Below are positions 1-6,204 of a stretch of 10,776 bases of DNA, one piece after another; the first letter of the stretch is position 1; each line of letters opens with the position of its first letter. The position numbers and the translations under genes are program-made. The DNA is from Bifidobacterium breve (GTDB lineage: Bacteria > Actinomycetota > Acidimicrobiia > Acidimicrobiales > Ilumatobacteraceae), in assembly GCA_945869715.1 (NCBI GenBank), contig CAMBPP010000039.1, positions 1 through 10,776 of the forward strand, given 5' to 3'. Under the pieces are notes generated by a model. The model was not told where the DNA came from. It did not search any database and saw only the letters and a program-made list of their open reading frames with translations.

Positions 1-326
1 AGTCGAAAACCTGGAACTCGCTCAAGGGAACAGGAAAGTTCTGCGTCAATGTGTTGGCAGAGAACCAAGCAGAAGTGTGTTGGAGATTCGCAAAAGAGTC
101 TGACGACCGCTTTGCCGGCATTGAATGGGCGCCTTCACTGAATGGTGCGCCAGCTATTGCGGGTTCGCTTGCCCATATTGACTGTGACCTCCACTCCGAT
201 GCTCTGTACGGCGACCATTACTTCGTGGTGGGGCTAGTAACGCAGCTACACACCCCTACGGGTGTCTCGCCACACGCCATGGCTTTTTACCGGGGCAAAG
301 TTGTAGAGGTTGCATTCCCCGAGTGA
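1..326 (+). CDS. Flavin reductase-like FMN-binding split-barrel protein (5' end missing)
   Basis: Partial gene running in from the left edge; the reading frame is open from base 3 and stops with TGA at 324-326. The visible 107 residues begin with SKTWNSL, which resembles the SxTW stretch that contacts FMN in the flavin reductase-like family (HpaC/DIM6-NTAB type). Next come a KFCVNVLAE strand, a DRFAGIEW segment where many members have KF.G, and a YGDHYFVVG segment matching the family's GDH.(I/V)VG signature. A final AFYRGK strand closes the barrel. Members reduce FMN or FAD with NAD(P)H and usually feed a monooxygenase, or act as flavin-binding oxidoreductases in the cytoplasm. The missing part is probably the first 50-70 residues. 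The MauE-like gene starts inside its stop codon, so the two are very likely translated together. The substrate cannot be told, and no monooxygenase is visible nearby. Confidence 0.8.
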   Translation, partial: SKTWNSLKGTGKFCVNVLAENQAEVCWRFAKESDDRFAGIEWAPSLNGAPAIAGSLAHIDCDLHSDALYGDHYFVVGLVTQLHTPTGVSPHAMAFYRGKVVEVAFPE

Positions 327-721
327 ACGCACTGCGCGTGCTTGTGAGCATGGCCCTTGGGCTCATGTTCGTATGGGCTGGTGTGAGCAAACTTGCACAG
401 GGGAAAGAGTGGAGCATTGCTAGTACGCCTTTTTCCACTGGTCGAACGTTCATAGATGCTGCGGTGAAATGGGCATTGCCATGGTGTGAAGTGGTGCTGG
501 GGGCATTGCTTATTGCACAAGTTGCACTTGTTGTAACAGGAGTTACTGCATGCATATTGCTTGCCGGCTTTACCGTGCGCATTATTCAGTTGCTGCGCCG
601 TGGAGAGACGCCGTCATGTAGGTGCTTTGGCGCAGTGTCGCGGGCACCTTTATCAATGAACCACGTGTGGAGAAATGTGGTCTTTCTTATTTTGAGTGTG
701 TTGGTAGTTGTTGCAGCATGA
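323..721 (+). CDS. MauE-type (DoxX-related) small integral membrane protein
   Basis: A 132-residue, strongly hydrophobic protein with about four membrane segments, near residues 4-20, 49-70, 72-90 and 119-132. Before the last helix is C99-R-C101-F-G, followed by R117-N118. This matches the cysteine-containing PCxCFG-like loop of the MauE family (methylamine utilisation MauE, related to DoxX and DsbD/VKOR-type redox membrane proteins). In methylamine users MauE helps mature a disulfide-rich dehydrogenase subunit; in most bacteria the role is unknown but probably concerns thiol/disulfide or quinone-linked redox chemistry at the membrane. It starts with GTG in a GTGA overlap with the upstream flavin reductase stop, which suggests translational coupling and a shared operon. 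Its last 35 bases overlap the 3' end of the opposite-strand peptidase gene. No mau structural genes are visible, so a methylamine role is not supported. Confidence 0.72.
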   Translation: MNALRVLVSMALGLMFVWAGVSKLAQGKEWSIASTPFSTGRTFIDAAVKWALPWCEVVLGALLIAQVALVVTGVTACILLAGFTVRIIQLLRRGETPSCRCFGAVSRAPLSMNHVWRNVVFLILSVLVVVAA

Positions 722-2747
722 ATGCAATGGTGTGTGCTTCGTCTCGCCAATGCTCGTAGCGCCCCGATGGCCCACCGTGACCAGCACTCATCTCGCAACG
801 GAAAAAGATATCGCTCGTATTGTTTTGCATTGACCGTAGTTTTGCAACCCACTTTGCTGGTTCGTGGTAACTCACACGTGGGTCATTTAGCCCCGCTGTT
901 ACGTAAAGCGGCGGGTATTTTTTATCTTCAACATTGTCGTATGGCGAGTACGACAACATGTATGAAGCCCATGGCTCGCTGCGCGGGTCGCCCCATTCTT
1001 CCCACTCAGTAACAGTAAGTGGAAGTGAGGGGTCGCTCATTGTGCTCACCACATCAACAAACGGAACAGCAGCAACTGCTGCCCCAAATACGGCGGGTGC
1101 CATATTGATGCATGCGCCAACAAGTAGGCCACCTGCACTGCCTCCGTATAGTGCGATGCCACCCGTACGTGACCACCTATTCGTCACTAAATGCTCAGCA
1201 CTCGCAATGGTGTCAAGAAAGGTATTGCGCTTGGTGAGTAGTTGACCACCGAGATACCAGCGTCGACCCATTTCGCCACCTCCGCGCGGGTGGGTAATGG
1301 CCCACACCCAACCCCTGTCGAGTAACGAAAAGCGTGTGACAGAGAAACGTGGTGCAATAGAAATTTCGTAGCTTCCGTAGCCATAAAGAACTGCAGGCGC
1401 AGAACCATCTTGAATTGTGTTGCGATGGCGAACGATGTCAACCGGTACGCGTGTTCCATCGTGTGAAGTTGCCCACTCGCGTGTTGCTACGTATTGCGAA
1501 AAGTCGACATTGGGCACCACGGTTTGTTTCAAAGTACGTAAAGACTTTTCTAAAACATCGTATTCGGCAACCGTATTGGGTGCGATGAGTGACTGATACT
1601 GAATGCGCAAAGTGTGTGTAGTCCACTCTGGGTTGCTGTCGAGTTCAACATCGTGTGGTTCATTGAGAACAGCAATGACGTGTTGTGAAGTGTCGGGAAA
1701 AACGAGGCGAATGCGGGGTTGTGCATCTTGCCATTCGTAGACAACAAGGAACTTTTGGAATGGGTCAATATCGGCGATACGTCGTCCAGAAACGTGCTCA
1801 ATGAGAATCGACCAGTTGCCGGGGTCATTGTGCGGTGTGGTATGCACGCAGAAATCTTCAGCATCAAGGTTTGTGAGAACAACAAATGAAGTCCCCCAGT
1901 CATCAATGCTGTATTCAAGGCCTTCTTCACGAGGGCGTGCACATATTGGCGGCGTCAGTGGGTTGTGTGCATCAATGATGTGCGCTTCACTCGTGCTACG
2001 GCACGATGACTCGATAATGATGTAGCTACTGGAACGCGTGAGGCCAAGGCCCACAAAGAATCGTTCGTCAAGGTCTTCGTACACAACTACGTCAGTGCTT
2101 TGAGGTTCGCCCATGCGGTGGCGCATCACGCGAAAGGGTCGCAGTGCTTCATCGTTCACTACATAAAACAGGTATTCGTTGTTGGCGCTAAAGGCGGTGC
2201 CGCCGTAAGACGTGTCGTGCAAGGTATCGGGAAGTTCTGTGCCATCGGCAAGATTGCGAATGCACATGATGTATTGCTCGCTGCCATCGGTGTCGTACGA
2301 CCACGCCAAGAGCGAATGGTCAGAACTTATTTCAGCCACCCCGAGTGAAAAGTATTCTTCTTCAACGGCCTCTAGGTTTTCATCGAGAATAATGTGCTCT
2401 GCAGCGGTTTCTTTTGTAAGGCCGCGGCAATGCACGGCGTATGCCATGCCTTCAATGCTTTTCGAGACGTACCACCATGGGCCGTGTTGGGTGGGTACCG
2501 ACATATCGGTTTCTTGAACACGACTTTTAATTTCCTCGAAGAGGGTGTTGATACTTGGCTCACTTTGTGTGAACCACTGGTTTGCATAAGCATTTTCTTC
2601 TTCAAGATAGGCAATGGTGTTCGGGTCATTTTTGTTGCGCAACCAAGCCCATGGGTCTTGAATATCGCCGGTGGGGCGTTTCCAAACGTGTTCCTGGCGG
2701 GGGGCAATAGGCGCATTGAGTTTCACGTCATCAGGGTAGAGCGTCAC
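687..2747 (-). CDS. ptrB: Oligopeptidase B-like serine peptidase (prolyl oligopeptidase family S9A)
   Basis: A complete 686-residue protein, the usual length for oligopeptidase B. The N-terminal part (about 1-75) carries the typical D-P-W-A-W-L-R stretch, a beta-propeller spans about 80-410, and the alpha/beta hydrolase domain follows. The catalytic triad is readable: Ser537 in GGSAGG, Asp622 in AGLNDPRV and His657 in SAGHGGPSGR. THPRGGGEMGRRWY (about 485-498) is the family's strand and loop before the nucleophile. Glu581 and Glu583 in the EWEEWG segment match the paired acidic residues that give E. coli OpdB its preference for cleavage after Arg/Lys, so a trypsin-like cut of short peptides is expected. 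There is no signal peptide, so it is probably cytoplasmic. Start is GTG at 2745-2747, with no Shine-Dalgarno sequence and only 28 bases to the divergent ferredoxin gene. The 3' end overlaps the MauE-like gene. A dipeptidyl or prolyl specificity is less likely. Confidence 0.9.
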   Translation of the reverse strand: MTLYPDDVKLNAPIAPRQEHVWKRPTGDIQDPWAWLRNKNDPNTIAYLEEENAYANQWFTQSEPSINTLFEEIKSRVQETDMSVPTQHGPWWYVSKSIEGMAYAVHCRGLTKETAAEHIILDENLEAVEEEYFSLGVAEISSDHSLLAWSYDTDGSEQYIMCIRNLADGTELPDTLHDTSYGGTAFSANNEYLFYVVNDEALRPFRVMRHRMGEPQSTDVVVYEDLDERFFVGLGLTRSSSYIIIESSCRSTSEAHIIDAHNPLTPPICARPREEGLEYSIDDWGTSFVVLTNLDAEDFCVHTTPHNDPGNWSILIEHVSGRRIADIDPFQKFLVVYEWQDAQPRIRLVFPDTSQHVIAVLNEPHDVELDSNPEWTTHTLRIQYQSLIAPNTVAEYDVLEKSLRTLKQTVVPNVDFSQYVATREWATSHDGTRVPVDIVRHRNTIQDGSAPAVLYGYGSYEISIAPRFSVTRFSLLDRGWVWAITHPRGGGEMGRRWYLGGQLLTKRNTFLDTIASAEHLVTNRWSRTGGIALYGGSAGGLLVGACINMAPAVFGAAVAAVPFVDVVSTMSDPSLPLTVTEWEEWGDPRSEPWASYMLSYSPYDNVEDKKYPPLYVTAGLNDPRVSYHEPAKWVAKLRSMQNNTSDIFFRCEMSAGHGGPSGRYEHWRDEAHTIAFMLQQLPTHSK

Positions 2748-2761
2748 TTGTGTATTACGTG

Positions 2762-2767
2762 TAGTTT
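2762..2767 (+). promoter_or_regulatory. Candidate -10 element for a leaderless ferredoxin transcript
   Basis: TAGTTT fits TANNNT and lies 8 bases before the GTG at 2776, so transcription would begin at or next to the start codon. No clear -35 box is seen. The whole divergent gap to the peptidase gene is 28 bases, so both promoters must overlap each other or the coding ends. A short match like this can occur by chance. Confidence 0.35.
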
Positions 2768-2775
2768 ATTGCTTC

Positions 2776-3027
2776 GTGCACGTGTGGATTGATCAAGACC
2801 TTTGTACCGGCGATGGGCTGTGTGTCGACCACTGCCCAGATGTTTTTGTGCAACTTGAAGATGGCATTGCCTATGTTGCAGAAGAGTCACATCCGCTCAA
2901 TGATCCGGGTAGCGGTGGAAGTTTGGCGTGGGTTCCACTTAAACATCACCAGGTAGTGGTGGAGTCGGCCGAAATGTGCCCTGGTGAGTGCATTTTCATT
3001 GAAATGAGAGAAACGGCTGTTGCATAA
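2776..3027 (+). CDS. Single-cluster ferredoxin, [3Fe-4S] or Asp-ligated [4Fe-4S] type
   Basis: An 83-residue acidic protein. Cluster residues are C10-x2-D13-x2-C16-x3-C20-P21 near the N-terminus and C68-P69 near the C-terminus. Asp13 takes the place of the second cysteine of the usual CxxCxxC motif. By analogy with the Pyrococcus furiosus ferredoxin and actinobacterial P450 ferredoxins, C10, C16 and C68 would hold a [3Fe-4S] cluster, or with D13 a [4Fe-4S] cluster. C20 and C72 are left over and could form a disulfide. The roughly 47-residue stretch between the two halves is longer than in minimal ferredoxins and includes a Gly/Pro-rich loop. It is a soluble one-electron carrier, perhaps for a P450 or other oxygenase, but no partner is visible in the window. 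GTG at 2776 is the chosen start; GTG at 2782 would drop two residues. The next gene begins directly after its TAA. Confidence 0.88.
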   Translation: MHVWIDQDLCTGDGLCVDHCPDVFVQLEDGIAYVAEESHPLNDPGSGGSLAWVPLKHHQVVVESAEMCPGECIFIEMRETAVA

Positions 3028-4503
3028 ATGAAATGGCGTATTGCGGTACATGGGGTAGTAGCAATTGTTGTGTTGTCGTGCTCTTCCACCTCTCAACAGG
3101 TCAGCGCAAGCTCGCAGCCTGTAGTAACAGTTCCTCCTTTAGAGGGGCTTGCCAAAATTGTTGTGGCAAATGAACACAAAGGCGGTTACGGTCGCTCATT
3201 GTTTAGCGAAAATAAAGACCTCGATAAAGACGGGTGCAACACGCGTGCTGAAGTTTTAGAACGCGACAGTTTGGTGCCGGTGAAGAAGTCTGGTGCTCGT
3301 TGCACCATCACTTCCGGTAAATGGTTGTCTGCTTATGACGGGCGCACTTGGTTGCTCGGCAGTGACGTGCAAATTGATCATTTGGTTTCCTTGAAAGAAG
3401 TATGGGACTCCGGTGGTTGGGCATGGAGTGCTGCACAACGCAGTGACTATGCAAACGACCTGGGAAATCGCTTCACATTGAATGTGGCGACCAAAAGTGA
3501 AAATGCGAAAAAGGGCGACAAAGACCCCAGCAATTACTTGCCACCACTTGTTTCTTACCGCTGTGCCTACCTTTCCAATTGGGTAGCGGTGAAGGTGCAG
3601 TGGAATCTTTCTATGGACCAAAGTGAATATGGTCGCGTGAGAAAACTTTTGCAAGGTTGTGCACCCTCATCATCAACCTCCACTTCTTCTACCACTTCCA
3701 CTTCGACACCGCGTTCGGGTACCCCAACTACAACAGTTGGAGTTCTTCCACTAGTAGAAGGCTCCGCGGCCGCTCAGTTGGCGAGCATCGTTGTAGAAAA
3801 TGAATACAGCAGTGGCTATATGCGCGAACTCTTCCCACATTGGAAAGATCTCGATGGCGATAGTTGCGATACTCGCGAAGAAGTTCTCATTCGCGACAGT
3901 CTGACAAAGGTGCAAGTTGACCCGTTTGGTTGCGAGGTTGTGGCAGGCGATTGGTTATCGCCATACGACGGAGCACGGTGGAGCGACAAGAGCAATATAG
4001 ATATTGACCACGTTGTTGCGCTCAAAGAAGCGTGGGATTCCGGCGCATGGGCTTGGACCACTGCACAGCGCACCTTGTACGCCAACGACCTCAGCGATGC
4101 ACGCACACTGCTAGCGGTCACCGACTCGGTGAACCAATCGAAGTCTGACAAAGATCCCAGCAATTGGTTGCCGCCACTTGCGTCGTATCACTGCACGTAC
4201 ATTTCCGATTGGGTTTCTGTGAAGGCCCGATGGAAGTTGTCGATGGATCAAAGTGAATACGGTCGAGTCAAAAAACTTGTTGAGAGTTGTGGCGGTACTT
4301 CAACGGTCACGTCGGTATTGAGCACTGTGCCAAGCGTGGCAAGCACCGCTCCCAGTGGGGTGAAATACGTGAGCCCAGGTGCCTATTGCACCCCAATTGG
4401 CGCACGAGGAATTGCGGAAAGCAAAGCTTCATACCTCTGTGCCACCACGAGCGCAACGGGGGCGGCTTATGCCGACGGCCGAGCGCGGTGGCGAAAAGGC
4501 TAA
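3028..4503 (+). CDS. Predicted secreted lipoprotein with two tandem HNH (DUF1524/GmrSD C-terminal-type) nuclease domains
   Basis: 491 residues. The N-terminus is a short basic-hydrophobic signal sequence ending in VVLSC, a plausible lipobox with Cys18 as the lipidated residue. Two homologous domains follow, about 41-211 and 249-421, joined by a Ser/Thr-rich linker (212-248). Each carries a DxDxDxC-like acidic stretch, a W-L-S-x-Y-D-G segment, an IDH motif (D117-H118; D327-H328) followed by a Glu (E124; E334) and WDSG.WAW. Each ends with a second-half N-x3/4-D block (N159/D164; N369/D374) before DPSN(Y/W)LPP. This is the pattern of secreted actinobacterial HNH-family nucleases. Each domain has four cysteines at matching places (70, 92, 179, 211; 280, 302, 389, 421), consistent with two disulfides outside the cell. 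A C-terminal module (about 446-491) with two cysteines and a DGRARWR end resembles a small module of other actinobacterial exported proteins. Catalytic residues look intact in both halves. ATG follows the ferredoxin TAA with no gap. The role is unknown; extracellular DNA or RNA use is the simplest guess. Confidence 0.8.
   Translation: MKWRIAVHGVVAIVVLSCSSTSQQVSASSQPVVTVPPLEGLAKIVVANEHKGGYGRSLFSENKDLDKDGCNTRAEVLERDSLVPVKKSGARCTITSGKWLSAYDGRTWLLGSDVQIDHLVSLKEVWDSGGWAWSAAQRSDYANDLGNRFTLNVATKSENAKKGDKDPSNYLPPLVSYRCAYLSNWVAVKVQWNLSMDQSEYGRVRKLLQGCAPSSSTSTSSTTSTSTPRSGTPTTTVGVLPLVEGSAAAQLASIVVENEYSSGYMRELFPHWKDLDGDSCDTREEVLIRDSLTKVQVDPFGCEVVAGDWLSPYDGARWSDKSNIDIDHVVALKEAWDSGAWAWTTAQRTLYANDLSDARTLLAVTDSVNQSKSDKDPSNWLPPLASYHCTYISDWVSVKARWKLSMDQSEYGRVKKLVESCGGTSTVTSVLSTVPSVASTAPSGVKYVSPGAYCTPIGARGIAESKASYLCATTSATGAAYADGRARWRKG
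3148..4290 (+). repeat. Internal tandem duplication of the nuclease domain
   Basis: Copy 1 is coded by about 3148-3660 and copy 2 by about 3772-4290. My hand alignment of 171 residue positions gives about 100 identities (near 58%). The strongest blocks are YANDL, DKDPSN and SMDQSEYGRV. Third codon positions differ freely between copies, so the duplication is old rather than an assembly artefact. Confidence 0.85.
3664..3735 (+). repeat. Low-complexity Ser/Thr linker coding stretch
   Basis: This stretch codes residues 213-236 of the lipoprotein, made almost wholly of Ser, Thr and Pro with repeated act/tcc/tct codons. It forms the flexible linker between the two nuclease domains. A second, shorter Ser/Thr/Val-rich linker follows domain 2 (residues about 423-444). 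Confidence 0.7.
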
Positions 4504-4512
4504 TTTCACCGA

Positions 4513-4518
4513 TAGTCT
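4513..4518 (+). promoter_or_regulatory. Candidate -10 element for the bL37 gene
   Basis: TAGTCT fits TANNNT and sits 8 bases before the ATG at 4527, the same spacing as the candidate at the ferredoxin gene. It lies just after the stop codon of the lipoprotein gene. There is no Shine-Dalgarno sequence between it and the ATG, so a leaderless transcript is possible. No -35 box stands out, and read-through from upstream is also possible. Confidence 0.33.
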
Positions 4519-4526
4519 GCTTACTT

Positions 4527-4613
4527 ATGTCAAAGAAGACCAAAAAGCGCAAGGCAAAGCTCCGCCGTTCAAAAGCAAACCACGGCAAGCGTCCCAACAT
4601 GGGCCGCGGCTAA
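4527..4613 (+). CDS. Ribosomal protein bL37-like, 28 residues
   Basis: A tiny gene running from ATG 4527 to TAA 4611-4613. The product is 28 residues, of which more than half are Lys or Arg, with no acidic residue. Its C-terminal half reads KANHGKRPN, which I recognise as the hallmark of bL37, the small actinobacterial large-subunit protein first seen in Mycobacterium smegmatis ribosome structures. The N-terminal SKKTKKRKAK run matches the basic, rRNA-binding half of that family. The expected role is to bind 23S rRNA in the 50S subunit. It lies in a 125-base space between the lipoprotein and VOC genes, the VOC start being 15 bases after its stop. The same frame is open upstream inside the lipoprotein gene, so an automatic caller would either extend it wrongly (to 4287) or miss it. 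The name comes from memory of the motif, not a search. Confidence 0.75.
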   Translation: MSKKTKKRKAKLRRSKANHGKRPNMGRG

Positions 4614-4628
4614 CTCGAGCCTGTTTCA

Positions 4629-5258
4629 ATGAGCCTCATCACCGCCTTGGTGGTGGGTGGTTCCCCGGAACCTTGGAAAGCTTTTGGCTTCCATCTTCTG
4701 TCGGCGACCCCATCTGAGTCACGATTCTCGCTTGGCGATGTAGTGCTTGTTGTCAACAGCACTCAGCCAGCCGGAATGGTGTCATGGGAAATCACCGAGG
4801 TGAATACCGAAACCATCGACGGCGTTCTTACTGCCCGTGGTGCCAACGACCTTGAGTTGCCACTTGAACCCGGCAACGTTGGTTGCTTGGGGGTTGACCA
4901 CGTGGTGGTGCGCACAAACTCACTCGATGTCACGTGTGCTGCCATTACAGCGGCAACTGGTGCGCCAGTGAAACGCATTCGCGATGCAGGTTCTGGAATG
5001 CAACAGGCTTTTCACAAACTGGGTTCAGTTGTTGTGGAAGTGGTGAGCGCAACAGAGCAAGTAGAAAAAACGCATCTCTGGGGTTTTGTGGCGAATGTGA
5101 GCGATGTCGATGCGTTAAGTGCATTTTTGGGGCCAGATATTTTGGGAACACCAAAACCTGCAACACAACCAGGAAGAAGAATTGCGAGTGCCCGTAGTGG
5201 TGCGGCGCTCGGCGTTCCTTTCGCCGTCATGGATTTAGGTGTCGCGGTCGCCATTTAA
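4629..5258 (+). CDS. VOC superfamily (glyoxalase/bleomycin-resistance fold) protein
   Basis: A 209-residue soluble protein. Its central segment matches a VOC module: GVDHVVVRT (His91), then a helix, then GMQQAFHKLGSVVVEVV with Glu137 (about 88-139). The second module (about 149-203) has LWGFVANVSDVDAL and ends in GRRIASARSGAALGVP.AVMDL, a common finish in actinobacterial members. The first 85 residues look like a degenerate extra beta-alpha-beta unit with a PWKAFGF start. His91 and Glu137 sit where metal ligands of this fold usually lie, but a full set of four ligands is not evident, so catalysis is uncertain. Members include glyoxalases, dioxygenases, epimerases and binding proteins; I cannot pick one. 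The start is ATG at 4629, 15 bases after the bL37 stop, so co-transcription is likely. Its 3' end overlaps the opposite-strand nuclease gene by 24 bases. Confidence 0.72.
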   Translation: MSLITALVVGGSPEPWKAFGFHLLSATPSESRFSLGDVVLVVNSTQPAGMVSWEITEVNTETIDGVLTARGANDLELPLEPGNVGCLGVDHVVVRTNSLDVTCAAITAATGAPVKRIRDAGSGMQQAFHKLGSVVVEVVSATEQVEKTHLWGFVANVSDVDALSAFLGPDILGTPKPATQPGRRIASARSGAALGVPFAVMDLGVAVAI

Positions 5259-6155
5259 AAACTCTTGGCCTTCGCTGCAGTTGGCGGCGAGCGGACACCA
5301 ATAGCACGTGCTGCCACTACGACGCGTAGGGGAGCGCTTTTCTTGGTCGAGTTCGTGCAAGAGTTGTGCACCTTGAACCAGGCGATGTACGGCAACGCTG
5401 AGAGTAGATTGCGAAACGTCTTCAGCGTCGATGCGCTGTGTCTCTAAAGAAAATGTTGCTGTGAGCCGTGGCGATTGGCGAGAGCGCAGTGTTTCGACCA
5501 GTGAGTAGAAGCGCAGGTCTTCACGATGTGAAGCCATAATGCGGCTCGATTTAATGTCGATGATGACTTTGCTTCCCGGCGCACCAATAACTAAGTCGGC
5601 GCGCGTACTCAGAACTACAGCACCACCGAAGAGCTCTACTTTTGCGTTGCTTTCCACTACAGGGCGCCAACGCATTTCTAATTTGGGAAAAGAGTCTTCG
5701 TACTTGGTCACGAGGTCAACTACTTGTGAACGCAGGTCTGATTGTTCGCCTGGCGACAACGAAGCAATGAAGTCAGACGCTGTGCCGCGTTCTGATTCAA
5801 CAATACGATCGAGCGCGTCGTCGACGTATTCACCAGGGCTGCGTGATGTACGTGAATTAATGAGAATTTCAATGGCCTTGTGGGCAACTGTGCCGCGGAC
5901 AGATGCAATGGTCCAAGAAAAAGCGTCGCGTGAGGCAACGTGGTGAGCTTCGCATCCGTGAACGGTACTGAGGGCATGCTTGGTGACCCAGAGCGGGTTG
6001 CTTGTGCTGTAGTGCTCTGCAATGGGGGAGAGCGCATCGCAGAGGTGCTCTTCTACTTCTGTTGCTAACTCGGGTGAGCTAGGCACAAAGTCGCCGCGCT
6101 TGGCAAGCACATTGAGCACCATGGTCTGGATGGGGTTATGTGTTGCGTCGCTCAC
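5235..6155 (-). CDS. PD-(D/E)XK (RecB/Cas4-like) nuclease with predicted [4Fe-4S] cluster
   Basis: 306 residues. Nuclease motifs in order: G88-x3-H92 (RGTVAHKAIE), D187 in TRADLVIG, and D200-I-K202 in VIIDIKSS, the metal-binding core of RecB-family exonucleases. Where the family usually has QxxxY, this protein has D213-x3-Y217. Cys68 in VHGCEAHH and C284-x2-C287-x5-C293 near the C-terminus match the four-cysteine iron-sulfur arrangement of Cas4 and AddB. So this is probably a DNA end-processing exonuclease with a structural [4Fe-4S] cluster, acting in the cytoplasm. There is no CRISPR array or cas gene here and no helicase domain in the protein, so a free-standing repair or recombination nuclease is more likely than Cas4 proper. 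Start is GTG at 6153-6155 with no Shine-Dalgarno sequence; a TAGTGT box lies 6 bases upstream. It diverges from the unknown gene at 6205. Confidence 0.8.
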   Translation of the reverse strand: MSDATHNPIQTMVLNVLAKRGDFVPSSPELATEVEEHLCDALSPIAEHYSTSNPLWVTKHALSTVHGCEAHHVASRDAFSWTIASVRGTVAHKAIEILINSRTSRSPGEYVDDALDRIVESERGTASDFIASLSPGEQSDLRSQVVDLVTKYEDSFPKLEMRWRPVVESNAKVELFGGAVVLSTRADLVIGAPGSKVIIDIKSSRIMASHREDLRFYSLVETLRSRQSPRLTATFSLETQRIDAEDVSQSTLSVAVHRLVQGAQLLHELDQEKRSPTRRSGSTCYWCPLAANCSEGQEFLNGDRDT

Positions 6156-6161
6156 GGCGCA

Positions 6162-6167
6162 ACACTA
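6162..6167 (-). promoter_or_regulatory. Candidate -10 element for the PD-(D/E)XK nuclease gene
   Basis: On the minus strand TAGTGT is followed by exactly 6 bases and then the GTG start, which would put the first transcribed base at or next to the start codon. No -35 box is evident. The divergent gene at 6205 has a weaker CATGAT (6193-6198), also 6 bases before its ATG. Confidence 0.38.
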
Positions 6168-6204
6168 GAGAATTGCTGTGACACCCTGCTGTCATGATGC
6201 ATGC

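Noticed and set aside
3750..3773. SpeI, SacII and NotI recognition sites clustered at the junction between the two nuclease domains, like a cloning polylinker
   Set aside because: The stretch reads in frame as a natural Ala-rich linker, the order does not match a common polylinker, and two more NotI sites occur inside the oxidoreductase gene and argG, so chance is enough.
4287..4613. A 108-residue frame ending with the bL37 residues
   Set aside because: Its first 80 residues overlap the well-supported lipoprotein gene in another frame and have no sensible composition. Only the last 28 codons, from ATG 4527, look coding.
5235..6155. Reading the nuclease as a CRISPR Cas4
   Set aside because: No repeats, spacers or other cas genes are present, and the protein is longer than most Cas4 proteins; a solo RecB-like nuclease explains it better.
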